A stretch of 47,956 nt of DNA, taken from NCBI GenBank assembly GCA_947650155.1, contig CANSUS010000028.1, positions 1-47,956 on the forward strand. Direction: 5' to 3'. Each line of letters begins with the position of its first letter. The stretch's first letter is position 1. The position numbers and the translations under genes were made by a program. This document shows positions 7,979 to 15,783 of this stretch, one piece after another. The DNA comes from an uncultured Lachnospiraceae bacterium (GTDB lineage: Bacteria; Bacillota; Clostridia; Lachnospirales; Lachnospiraceae). Below the pieces are notes generated by a model. That model saw only the letters and a list, made by a program, of their open reading frames with translations. It had not been told where the DNA came from and did no database searches.

Positions 7979-8200
7979 ATGGATCAGGATAAAATGATTG
8001 AAGAAATTATGAAGCATTTGGATGGCGAGACGGAAAACGGGGTGGTGCGCATGAGTGTACTGATGGACCCGATCGGAGAAAAGGAAAAAGAAGTTTCCAG
8101 AAAATGCTGCAATATATATGGAAAGACCGGGGATGAAGTGATCGGTTTGTTAGACATGTATACAGATCTGAATGCCGGAAAACCGGATAATGAAAGGTAG
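7979..8200 (+). CDS. small acidic protein of unknown function
   Basis: The 73-residue protein is soluble and charged, predicted mostly helical, with no signal peptide and one Cys-Cys pair (KCCNIYG). The strong ribosome site AGGAGG (7965-7970), 8 nt from the ATG at 7979, supports a real gene. I do not recognise a family. It stands alone between divergent and convergent neighbours with a promoter-like sequence upstream. Confidence 0.6.
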   Translation: MDQDKMIEEIMKHLDGETENGVVRMSVLMDPIGEKEKEVSRKCCNIYGKTGDEVIGLLDMYTDLNAGKPDNER

Positions 8201-8228
8201 AGATAAGGACTATCCATAAGACAGATAT

Positions 8229-9620
8229 TTAAATACAGCTACAATTTAAAAATAAAATAACAGTAAATATAATAAATAATGAGGTTAAAATAACAATTGT
8301 ATTTTTAAGAAGTTTCCATAGAAACAGCTCTTTTTTCATATTGGTCAAAAAGATTCCGAAAAAGATCATATTAATGAACAGGGTAAGGTTAATATAACGG
8401 AAATCCTGCGAGCAGGCATTTGGATACTTAAAACAGAACATCAAAAAGCTGCCCATGCTGCATCCGTAAAGCAAAAACAGAAAAAGCTCTGCAATACAGG
8501 AAGTAAATTTCTTTTCTTTCAGAATCGTAGAAAGGAGCCTTATGATTTCGATGATCATACCAATGAAAGCAATCAATATAAGCAGCAGATTGACAAGATG
8601 AAGTCCCCATGCGATTCCAATATAAGGAGAATCCGCAGTCAGAAAAAATTTGTCTCCAAAAAGAGAGGTTTTTAACAGGTAAAAAACGATATTTCGATCT
8701 ACGGCAAGCATATTGTCCGGTGTTACATTGTAAATAACAAAGGGACTGGCGAATTGTTCTTTGTGAAAGAGAAAAATACGTTCCAAGAGATTGTTTCCCG
8801 TATACATATAATCTCCCAAAGATAAGGTAAAAAAGGGATTTACATGCCAGAGAATCAGATTCCTTATGCTGAAACTTAAAGACAGTGGGATACAGAGTAT
8901 GGCAAAGGCAAAAAATTGGGAAAATAAAGACTTCCATTCTTTTCTTTCCTGTAATAATTTAACAAGAAAAAGGATACCGACAACAGGTGCAAGTAAAAGT
9001 CCTGACATTTTTGTAAGCATTGTCGCGGCAAAAAGCAGGGCAAGAATGCAAACGCGTTTTAAAGTAGGTTTTTCGTACCAGAGAATTGCTCCATACGCAG
9101 TTAATAAGGTGAACAAAAGGCATAATTCGTCATTATTGATACTTCCGCTTAATATAATCAGGGAAGGGTGAATGCAGAGAATGGTATAAGGGAGTAAAAG
9201 GGAAAAGCCCCTTAAACGAAACTTTTTTAATAATTGATAAGAAACCAGTAAAATACAGACGCCATAAAACACTGTAAGAAATTGAACGTTTTCTAGAGCC
9301 TGCTCTAAACTAAAACCGCACGACAGGCTTATTTTTGCACAAAAAGCCGCCAGGTAGTGATGAAGAGGCGGATGGTAAAATGACCAGACTGTTGTGGGAT
9401 TGAAATCCGGAAGCTTCCAGTTGTGCTCCAATAAATAACAGATGTATCCAATATGCCCGGAAGTAAAATCACCTGCGTCGTGCTGATTTACATAATATGG
9501 AATCCGTATGACGTAGATCAGACGCAGCAGGATTCCGCCCAGAGTTGCAAAAAGGAAATACAAAGTTTCGTTTTGGGTAATTTTGAATTTATTACAAAAA
9601 GTATTTTTTGATATCCTCAT
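8229..9620 (-). CDS. multi-pass membrane glycosyltransferase (GT39/ArnT-like)
   Basis: The 463-residue integral membrane protein has roughly a dozen hydrophobic segments. The first extracytoplasmic loop after TM1 carries NQHDAGDFTSGHIGY, with the Asp residues typical of GT-C polyprenyl-phosphate-sugar transferases, and FYHPPLHHYLAAF resembles the hPPlyY motif of the PMT/ArnT group. It probably transfers a sugar from a lipid-phosphate donor to an envelope acceptor; the substrate is unknown. ATG 9620 is preferred, with AGAGAGG about 11 nt upstream; an in-frame ATG at 9653 lies inside a hairpin. It has no glycan-cluster neighbours. Confidence 0.75.
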   Translation of the reverse strand: MRISKNTFCNKFKITQNETLYFLFATLGGILLRLIYVIRIPYYVNQHDAGDFTSGHIGYICYLLEHNWKLPDFNPTTVWSFYHPPLHHYLAAFCAKISLSCGFSLEQALENVQFLTVFYGVCILLVSYQLLKKFRLRGFSLLLPYTILCIHPSLIILSGSINNDELCLLFTLLTAYGAILWYEKPTLKRVCILALLFAATMLTKMSGLLLAPVVGILFLVKLLQERKEWKSLFSQFFAFAILCIPLSLSFSIRNLILWHVNPFFTLSLGDYMYTGNNLLERIFLFHKEQFASPFVIYNVTPDNMLAVDRNIVFYLLKTSLFGDKFFLTADSPYIGIAWGLHLVNLLLILIAFIGMIIEIIRLLSTILKEKKFTSCIAELFLFLLYGCSMGSFLMFCFKYPNACSQDFRYINLTLFINMIFFGIFLTNMKKELFLWKLLKNTIVILTSLFIIFTVILFLNCSCI

Positions 9621-9638
9621 GGTTATAACTGCCTCTCT

Positions 9639-9653
9639 GCCCGTACCGGGCAT
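9639..9653 (-). repeat. GC-rich hairpin in the leader of the membrane glycosyltransferase
   Basis: TGCCCG-GTA-CGGGCA forms a 6-bp stem immediately upstream of AGAGAGG, the likely ribosome site. It could tune translation. Its layout recalls the hairpin-plus-purine elements at 7295-7330 and 42692-42715. Confidence 0.4.
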
Positions 9654-9673
9654 CTAAAATTCTCTTCACACTT

Positions 9674-9702
9674 ATACTACAAAAATGATGATGGATTGTC
9701 AA
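9674..9702 (-). promoter_or_regulatory. putative promoter of the membrane glycosyltransferase
   Basis: On the minus strand a perfect TTGACA (plus 9697-9702), 17-nt spacer and TAGTAT (plus 9674-9679). Confidence 0.5.
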
Positions 9703-9840
9703 ATTTTTCAAAGTATGCTACACTCAAAATATTACTAAGCGAAAAATAACGAAAATATTGTTACTGGCAGTCTTGTCCGTTTTTTCAATGGAACGAAGGA
9801 CAGGCAAGCAGGTAATGATAATCGGATTTTGGGAGGGAAT

Positions 9841-12123
9841 ATGACGGCATTAGAGTATAAAGAGTTATATGAATCTGAGCAGTTTCTGGATAACTGTCTG
9901 TGCGTAAGAGAGGATTTTGGTGCGATATACGGGAAAGAAAAGACAGTATTTCATGTATGGGCGCCGACAGCGAAAGAGGTAAATCTTCTTTTATATGCAA
10001 CGGGAACGGATGAGGAAGAAGGAGTTGAAAAAAAAGGGCTTCATGTGATGCAGCGTATTGGCGGCGGCGTATGGGAAGCGGAAGTGGAAGGCGACCTGCA
10101 TGGCGTATACTATACCTATCAGGTAACGCAGGATGATACTACAAAAGAATGCATTGATATTTATGCGAAGGCATGCGGGGCTAACGGAAAGCGCGGTATG
10201 GTAGTAGATCTGGAAAGAACAGATCCGGAAGGATTCAAAGAGGACGAAGGCTGGACACAGCAAAATAAAAACACATTTTTGTATGAACTCCATATCAAAG
10301 ATTTTTCTTATGATGAAAATGCGGGAATTGAAGAAAAATTTCGGGGAAAATATCTTGCCTTTACGCAAAACGGCACTACCTTAAAGGGGGCTCCCGATTG
10401 CAGGACTGGAATTGATTATTTAAAAGAACTGGGAGTTACCCATGTACATCTTCTGCCAGCCTTTGACTATGCATCTGTAGATGAGACGAAGGAAGAGGGA
10501 AATTATAATTGGGGGTACGATCCTGCGAATTATAATATCCCCGAAGGATCTTATGCGACAGACAGTTATCATGGGGAAGTGAGGATCAGGGAATTTAAGC
10601 AGATGGTAAAGGCGCTGCATGATGCAGGAATCGGAGTGGTAATGGACGTGGTTTATAATCATACCTATGCTTCAGATTCCCCATTTCAGGTTCTTGCACC
10701 TTATTACTATTACAGACTGAATAAAGATGGAGAATTTTCAGACGCTTCGGCATGCGGAAATGAAACGGCAAGCGGACACTTCATGTATCGTCAGTTTATG
10801 ATGCAATCAGTCTGTTATTGGGCAAAAGAGTATCATATTGACGGATTCAGATTTGACTTGATGGGGATACACGATACAGAGACGATGAATCAGATCCGAA
10901 AGAAGCTGAACCTTCTTCCAAACGGGGAAAATATACTGATGTATGGTGAACCCTGGGCGGCGTCGGATCCGGTAATGGAAGAAGGGCTGCTGCCGTCTGT
11001 AAAAAAGAATATATCTTATCTGGATGAGGGCATAGCTATGTTTTCAGATGATTCCAGAGACACGATCAAAGGAAGCGTATTTTATGAAGAAATACCGGGC
11101 TATGTAAATGGAAAGAAAGGGCTGGAGGAGAAAATGAAGTCCGTTGTCTGTGCCTGGTGCGACGGCGGCCATGAATTTGCGCCCAAGTCACCGAAACAGA
11201 TCATTACCTACGCTTCTGCCCATGATAATTATACACTCTGGGATAAACTTGCAGTGACAATGCAGAAAAAGGTGGATTACTCTGTTAAGGATGCAAAACT
11301 TTTAAAGGCAAATAAACTGGCTGCAGCGATTATCTTTACAAGTAAAGGAACTCCATTCATACAGGCAGGCGAAGAATTTGCGAGGACGAAATATGGAGAT
11401 GAGAACAGTTATAAATCTTCGGTACAGATCAATAAACTGGACTGGAAGCGGAGGAAAGAATATGGAGAACTTGTAGAATACTATAAGGGGCTGTACGAGC
11501 TGAGGCAGGTTTTTAGCGGGCTTTATGACAATAGTAAAGAAAGCGTTGAAAGAATCCGTTTTTTTGCAGCCGAAGAAGATGTGGTGGCATTTGAAATGAC
11601 AAACAGAAAAGAACATTCTGATTCATGGGATAAACTGTTTGTCGTATATAATAGTAATGAGGATATCAGCATGGTAGATCTGCCAAAAGGAAGGTGGCAG
11701 CTTCTTGCAGATGGAAATTCTTCCATGCTATGGAAAAACAGATCAGGATTTGATAAAATAAAAAGGATAAGCGGGAAAGTTGAAGTAGAAGGGCTTTCCG
11801 CCCATATTTATGGAAAAAGGGCGTATCATTTAGGAGGTGAAAGTATGGATTTTTTTGAAAAGGTAGGAGAGACGATTACGACAAAGGGAAAAGATGTTGC
11901 GGATAAGGCAAAGGATATGGCGGAAATCGTCAGTCTGAAAAATCAGATTAATGTCTGCGAAGAGGTGATTAAGAAAAATTATCTCGAAATAGGAAAACTT
12001 TACTATGAGGAACATGTAGAGTGTGAAAACAGCGCATATGAAAGACAATGCAGCGCAATTAAAAATGCGGAGAATGGAATCAAAGATCTGGAAGCAAAGA
12101 TTCGTGAGATTAAAGGGATATAA
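9841..12123 (+). CDS. pulA: type I pullulanase fused to a C-terminal helical domain
   Basis: Pullulanase hydrolyses alpha-1,6 branch points in pullulan, glycogen or starch. The order is an N-terminal CBM48-like domain (VFHVWAPTAKEVNLLLY), the family motif YNWGYDPANYNIPEGSY at about 225, and the GH13 barrel with VMDVVYNHTY, DGFRFDLMGIHD (nucleophile Asp), MYGEPW (acid/base Glu) and ASAHDN. No signal peptide is seen, so it is intracellular. GGGAGGG at 9831-9837 fixes the start. Residues 669-760 (from MDFFEKVGETI) are not pullulanase but a lysine/glutamate-rich helical protein normally seen on its own. The join contains a full AGGAGGTGA and ATG, so the tail could also be made separately (see the entry at 11845). 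Confidence 0.93.
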   Translation: MTALEYKELYESEQFLDNCLCVREDFGAIYGKEKTVFHVWAPTAKEVNLLLYATGTDEEEGVEKKGLHVMQRIGGGVWEAEVEGDLHGVYYTYQVTQDDTTKECIDIYAKACGANGKRGMVVDLERTDPEGFKEDEGWTQQNKNTFLYELHIKDFSYDENAGIEEKFRGKYLAFTQNGTTLKGAPDCRTGIDYLKELGVTHVHLLPAFDYASVDETKEEGNYNWGYDPANYNIPEGSYATDSYHGEVRIREFKQMVKALHDAGIGVVMDVVYNHTYASDSPFQVLAPYYYYRLNKDGEFSDASACGNETASGHFMYRQFMMQSVCYWAKEYHIDGFRFDLMGIHDTETMNQIRKKLNLLPNGENILMYGEPWAASDPVMEEGLLPSVKKNISYLDEGIAMFSDDSRDTIKGSVFYEEIPGYVNGKKGLEEKMKSVVCAWCDGGHEFAPKSPKQIITYASAHDNYTLWDKLAVTMQKKVDYSVKDAKLLKANKLAAAIIFTSKGTPFIQAGEEFARTKYGDENSYKSSVQINKLDWKRRKEYGELVEYYKGLYELRQVFSGLYDNSKESVERIRFFAAEEDVVAFEMTNRKEHSDSWDKLFVVYNSNEDISMVDLPKGRWQLLADGNSSMLWKNRSGFDKIKRISGKVEVEGLSAHIYGKRAYHLGGESMDFFEKVGETITTKGKDVADKAKDMAEIVSLKNQINVCEEVIKKNYLEIGKLYYEEHVECENSAYERQCSAIKNAENGIKDLEAKIREIKGI
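11845..12123 (+). CDS. possible internally initiated 92-aa helical protein (C-terminal part of the pulA fusion)
   Basis: An ideal ribosome site, AGGAGGTGA at 11832-11840, precedes an in-frame ATG at 11845. The product starts MDFFEKVGETITTKGKD, followed by AEIVSLKNQINVCEE and a Glu/Lys-rich helical region with YLEIGKLYYEEH, the look of a small stand-alone cytosolic protein common in Lachnospiraceae, sometimes with a zinc ribbon that is missing here. No stop codon separates it from pulA, so it is made as a fusion, separately, or both. Function unknown. Confidence 0.5.
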   Translation: MDFFEKVGETITTKGKDVADKAKDMAEIVSLKNQINVCEEVIKKNYLEIGKLYYEEHVECENSAYERQCSAIKNAENGIKDLEAKIREIKGI

Positions 12124-12139
12124 AAGACAATATAGTATT

Positions 12140-12196
12140 GCACATCAAAAAAAACACCTGCTGTAGATTTACTATGGCGGGTGTTTTTTGATGTGC
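12140..12196. terminator. bidirectional terminator between pulA and the penicillin-binding protein gene
   Basis: GCACATCAAAAAAAACACC pairs with GGTGTTTTTTGATGTGC around a loop centred near 12168. A and T runs inside both arms can serve both converging transcripts. Confidence 0.75.
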
Positions 12197-12212
12197 GCTC
12201 AGCGGCCGCATT

Positions 12213-14912
12213 TTATTGCGGCGGTGCGCCTTCCTGCTGTTGTTGCTGCTGTTGTTGTTGAAGCTGTTCTTGCTGCTGCTGCCATGCGGCATAGCGTCTT
12301 TGCTCTAATTCTGCCCGTTGTGCATCGATGATGCCGTTAGCGTCTCCCTGCATCATAAAGTCCGCATTATGAGGACACATGTTAGTTGTGGCAGCCGGAA
12401 TGGTCGTAACCGTACCGTCAGGATTGGTTACGGTGGTCGAAGAACCGCTCTGCAAAGAAATATCTTCGACAGGAGTCAGTTCGATGGTGCCCGGTACGGC
12501 GAAGGGACAGCCTTCACATGCCGGGAGCATGGTGTATTCGCAGACCATACCCGTATAGTGTACATCACAGCTTGCAGTAGGGACTGTACCTTCTGCGAAG
12601 TATTCCGTTCTTAACGTGCCGTCGCAAAGACCTGCAATCGGCTGTTTACCGGAACGGGAGCAGACGGTAGCCTGCACGATTCCGGGCGGCATGGTAAAGG
12701 ACTCATAAGGAAGTTCTTCATGTATTTTAGACATGACGGCTTTCCATAAAGTTTTTGACAGATTTTTTTCAGCGCTGGATTTTAATTTTACATTATTATC
12801 AAATCCGGTCCATGTCGTAGCGGTATAGTAAGGTGTATAGCCCGAAAACCAGACGTCGTTATAATCGGAAGTAGTACCGGTTTTTCCGGCAATTGCCATA
12901 TTGCCAAAGTTTACGGAACCGCCCGTACCGGAGGTAACAACGTCTTCCATAGCGCTTGTCAGTAAAAAGGCGGTGGTCTCCTTGATTACCTGTTTGGAGT
13001 CAGGATGAGTGTTATCAAGGATCACGTTGCCGGATTGATCCACAACCTTTGTATACAGTGTCGGTTCAATATAAGTACCGCCGTTTGCGATGGTGGCATA
13101 AGCCGCGTTTAATTCCATATTCGTAACGCCTGCCGTAATGCCGCCGAGAGCAAGTGACTGCTGGATATCGGAAAAGATTTCGTTGCCAATCAGCTTGCTT
13201 TCTACCAAGGTGGTAAAGCCGAAATTCAGCAGATAATCGTATCCAAGCTTTGGCGTGATCTGTGTCAGCGTTTTTACGGCGACAATGTTCATGGAATCCC
13301 GGATTCCGACGCGCAGGGGAGTGAGCCCTCTGTACTGCTCGCCGTACCAGTTACGAACAGGCGTGCCGTCTGCATATTTAAAAGGCGCATCGTTCATAAC
13401 AGTGGCAAGCGTAAGTCCTGCACTGTCCAGAGCAGGCGCATAAGTAGATACTACTTTAAAAGTAGAACCGGGCTGACGGACGGCATCTGTAGCGCGATTT
13501 AATGTACGGCTGCCTTCCTTTGTACCCCGACCGCCTACAAGCGCGACTACATATCCGGTGCTTTGATCCTCTACGGTCAGGGAAACCTGCGGCTGGGGAA
13601 CAAGGGATATTTTTTCCGCATATACTTCGTCTCCTGCGCTGCACATGAATTCTTTGTAAGCTTCTATATCGACGGCAGCATCATCCTGGGAAGAATAGAT
13701 CAGATTGTAGTTTGGCTGGCCGTTTTCTTTCCAGAAAGTACGGAACATTTCTGTACTGTGATTTTCATATTCACCGTTTGCTTTTAAAATGGTCAGTTCG
13801 TAATTTAAAAGCCATTTGATATCGGACGGATAATTTTCCTCATTCGTATAAATTTCATCACAAATTGCCTGTATCTTCGGGTCCTGTGTGGAATAAATCT
13901 TCAGTCCGCCGCTGTAGAGGAGCGTGTAGGCCTGAGTTTCATTGTAGCCTGCTTTTGTAACCAAATCATCCAAAAGCTGTTCTGTCAGGGCGTCTACAAA
14001 ATAAGAGTTGGTAGTAGTTTCCCCGATTTCGGCGTTAACGGTCTGAATCCTGTCATATACGTTGTCCGCAATTGCTTCATCATATTCTTCCTGTGTAATA
14101 TAATTCTGCTCCAGCATATTATTTAGTACTTTATCCCGTCTTTCCGCATTCCTTTCGGGATGGGTAATCGGGTTTAAGCGGGAAGGATTCTGTGTGATGC
14201 TGGCAATCACCGCACACTCGGAAAGGGTCAATTCGCTTACCGATTTATTAAAGTAACGCAGGGAAGCGGCCTGCACTCCCAAAGTGTTCTGCCCCAGGTT
14301 GATGGTGTTCATGTAATTGCACAGAATCGTATCTTTGTCCATCTTCTTTTCCAGTTCCAGAGCAAGATACTGTTCCTGAAATTTACGTCTGAACTTTTCA
14401 ATGATATTGTCCTGCGTTACCCAGTCGGTAAAAACATTGTTTTTTAAGAGCTGCTGAGTAATGGTGCTGGCGCCTTCCGAAAAATGAAAGCCGTTTGTAA
14501 TGCCCTTAACGCCTGCACGGATGATTCCTTTGATATCAATACCGTTGTGGTCATAAAAACGTTCATCTTCAATGGCGACAAAGGCGTGAGCAAGATCCTC
14601 AGGGATCATGTCCATAGAGACCGGAATACGGTTGGAATTGGTGGCTACCAGTTTTGCAGTCTGATTACCTTCAATGTCGTAAACAAAAGTGGAGAAACCG
14701 GTAGGCGCTACATCCAGATTGGAGATATCGGGCGCGGTTGCAAGAATGCCCCTGAAAATTCCGATACCGGCGCAAAGACCGATGATGCCTCCCGAAATAA
14801 TAAATACGATCACTACCTTTAAACAGATCAGTATAAACTTTCTGCCCCACTTCACAGATTTAGAATTTAGTGCCTTTTGTTTTGCCTTGACACCCTGTTT
14901 TCCATAATTCAT
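12213..14912 (-). CDS. class A penicillin-binding protein (PBP1A-type)
   Basis: This bifunctional peptidoglycan synthase has an N-terminal signal anchor (about 27-52) and a GT51 glycosyltransferase domain with catalytic EDERFYDHNG near 115, ASTITQQLLKN and the EKKMDKDTILCNYMN segment. The transpeptidase domain has SXXK as STFK in RQPGSTFKVV, SXN as SMN, and KTGTT. At 899 residues it is a full-length class A enzyme. The tail is unusual: after a Cys-containing segment it ends in a glutamine-rich stretch with runs of up to nine Gln, then EGAPPQ. AAGGAGG upstream of ATG 14912 fixes the start. It faces pulA and is divergent from the YigZ-family gene. Confidence 0.93.
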   Translation of the reverse strand: MNYGKQGVKAKQKALNSKSVKWGRKFILICLKVVIVFIISGGIIGLCAGIGIFRGILATAPDISNLDVAPTGFSTFVYDIEGNQTAKLVATNSNRIPVSMDMIPEDLAHAFVAIEDERFYDHNGIDIKGIIRAGVKGITNGFHFSEGASTITQQLLKNNVFTDWVTQDNIIEKFRRKFQEQYLALELEKKMDKDTILCNYMNTINLGQNTLGVQAASLRYFNKSVSELTLSECAVIASITQNPSRLNPITHPERNAERRDKVLNNMLEQNYITQEEYDEAIADNVYDRIQTVNAEIGETTTNSYFVDALTEQLLDDLVTKAGYNETQAYTLLYSGGLKIYSTQDPKIQAICDEIYTNEENYPSDIKWLLNYELTILKANGEYENHSTEMFRTFWKENGQPNYNLIYSSQDDAAVDIEAYKEFMCSAGDEVYAEKISLVPQPQVSLTVEDQSTGYVVALVGGRGTKEGSRTLNRATDAVRQPGSTFKVVSTYAPALDSAGLTLATVMNDAPFKYADGTPVRNWYGEQYRGLTPLRVGIRDSMNIVAVKTLTQITPKLGYDYLLNFGFTTLVESKLIGNEIFSDIQQSLALGGITAGVTNMELNAAYATIANGGTYIEPTLYTKVVDQSGNVILDNTHPDSKQVIKETTAFLLTSAMEDVVTSGTGGSVNFGNMAIAGKTGTTSDYNDVWFSGYTPYYTATTWTGFDNNVKLKSSAEKNLSKTLWKAVMSKIHEELPYESFTMPPGIVQATVCSRSGKQPIAGLCDGTLRTEYFAEGTVPTASCDVHYTGMVCEYTMLPACEGCPFAVPGTIELTPVEDISLQSGSSTTVTNPDGTVTTIPAATTNMCPHNADFMMQGDANGIIDAQRAELEQRRYAAWQQQQEQLQQQQQQQQQEGAPPQ

Positions 14913-14927
14913 GAATAAAGCCTCCTT

Positions 14928-14958
14928 GAATGCCTTTAGGCATTCCTTTAAGATTATA
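14928..14958 (-). promoter_or_regulatory. promoter -10 and leader hairpin of the penicillin-binding protein gene
   Basis: On the minus strand a perfect TATAAT (plus 14953-14958; weak -35) is followed by the palindrome GAATGCCTAAAGGCATTC (plus 14928-14945), a 7-bp stem with a 4-nt loop lying just before the AAGGAGG ribosome site. The same 7-bp stem, GAATGCC/GGCATTC, recurs in both tandem repeats at 42.6-42.8 kb. Confidence 0.5.
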
Positions 14959-15018
14959 CCAAATGAAGCATGGTAAATAAAGGTTTTTTATTTTATATTA
15001 AGAATTGTTCACATTTTC

Positions 15019-15051
15019 TTACACTTTTATTCCCGGCTGTGTTAGTATAGA
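15019..15051 (+). promoter_or_regulatory. weak putative promoter of the YigZ-mgtE unit
   Basis: TTACAC (15019-15024), 18-nt spacer and TAGTAT (15043-15048), about 60 nt before the start codon. Confidence 0.3.
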
Positions 15052-15108
15052 ACATGAAAGAATCAGGTGATTTTGGGAATCAGAAGAAAGCGGTAAAAGA
15101 AAGCAAGT

Positions 15109-15783
15109 ATGGAATTTATGAAGGAAAAACAGAACATTTTAGAGGAATATAAAATATTAAAAGAAGGCGGAAGCGGCGAGATCGTGGAAAAAAAATCACG
15201 GTTTATAGCAACGTTACTGCCGGTTACATCGGAAGAAGAAGCGGTATCTTTCATTGAAGCGACGAAGAAAAAATATTGGGATGCCAGGCATAACTGTTCT
15301 GCTTTTGTGATCGGTCCCAGCGCGGAACTTACCAGATGCAGCGACGACGGCGAGCCGTCCGGTACGGCAGGCAGACCGATGTTAGAAGTTCTGCTGGCAG
15401 AAGAGATACGAAACGCGGCGGTTGTAGTGACCAGATATTTCGGAGGAACGCTGTTAGGTACGGGAGGCCTGGTACGCGCCTATACCCAGGCTGTGAAAGA
15501 GGGACTGAAAAACAGCAGGATGGCAAAAATGTGTTACGGCATGGAAATCGTAATGCATACGGATTATAATGGAGTCGGTAAAATTTTATATCTTCTGGAA
15601 AAACAGGGGATCAAGGTGCAAAATGCAGAGTATGCCCAGGCAGTGACTTTGACGGCAATGGTGCCGGCAGGGAAAAAAGAACATTTTAAAAATGAGGTGA
15701 TACAGGCAACCGGAGGAAAATGCCGGATAGAGGAAAAAGAAGGCGGCTATTATATGGACAGCAAGGAGGAGCAGAATGGATGA
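15109..15783 (+). CDS. YigZ/IMPACT family protein
   Basis: The 224-residue protein has the UPF0029/IMPACT N-terminal domain (EIVEKKSRFIATLLPV, DARHNCSAFVIG, DDGEPSGTAGRPML, VTRYFGGTLLGTGGLVRAYTQA) and the C-terminal DUF1949-type ferredoxin-like domain (about 140-215). The family is widely conserved; the eukaryotic relative IMPACT modulates translation control, but the bacterial role is not established. The start is ATG 15109 or 15118; the ribosome site is weak in either case. The end overlaps mgtE by 8 nt, so the two are probably co-transcribed and coupled. Confidence 0.88.
   Translation: MEFMKEKQNILEEYKILKEGGSGEIVEKKSRFIATLLPVTSEEEAVSFIEATKKKYWDARHNCSAFVIGPSAELTRCSDDGEPSGTAGRPMLEVLLAEEIRNAAVVVTRYFGGTLLGTGGLVRAYTQAVKEGLKNSRMAKMCYGMEIVMHTDYNGVGKILYLLEKQGIKVQNAEYAQAVTLTAMVPAGKKEHFKNEVIQATGGKCRIEEKEGGYYMDSKEEQNG

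Noticed and set aside
7973-8200. A start before 7979 for the small protein
   Set aside because: The AGGAGG site is best spaced for ATG 7979.
8866-9171. A 101-codon plus-strand frame inside the membrane glycosyltransferase
   Set aside because: Antisense to a well-supported membrane gene; no ribosome site or recognisable domain.
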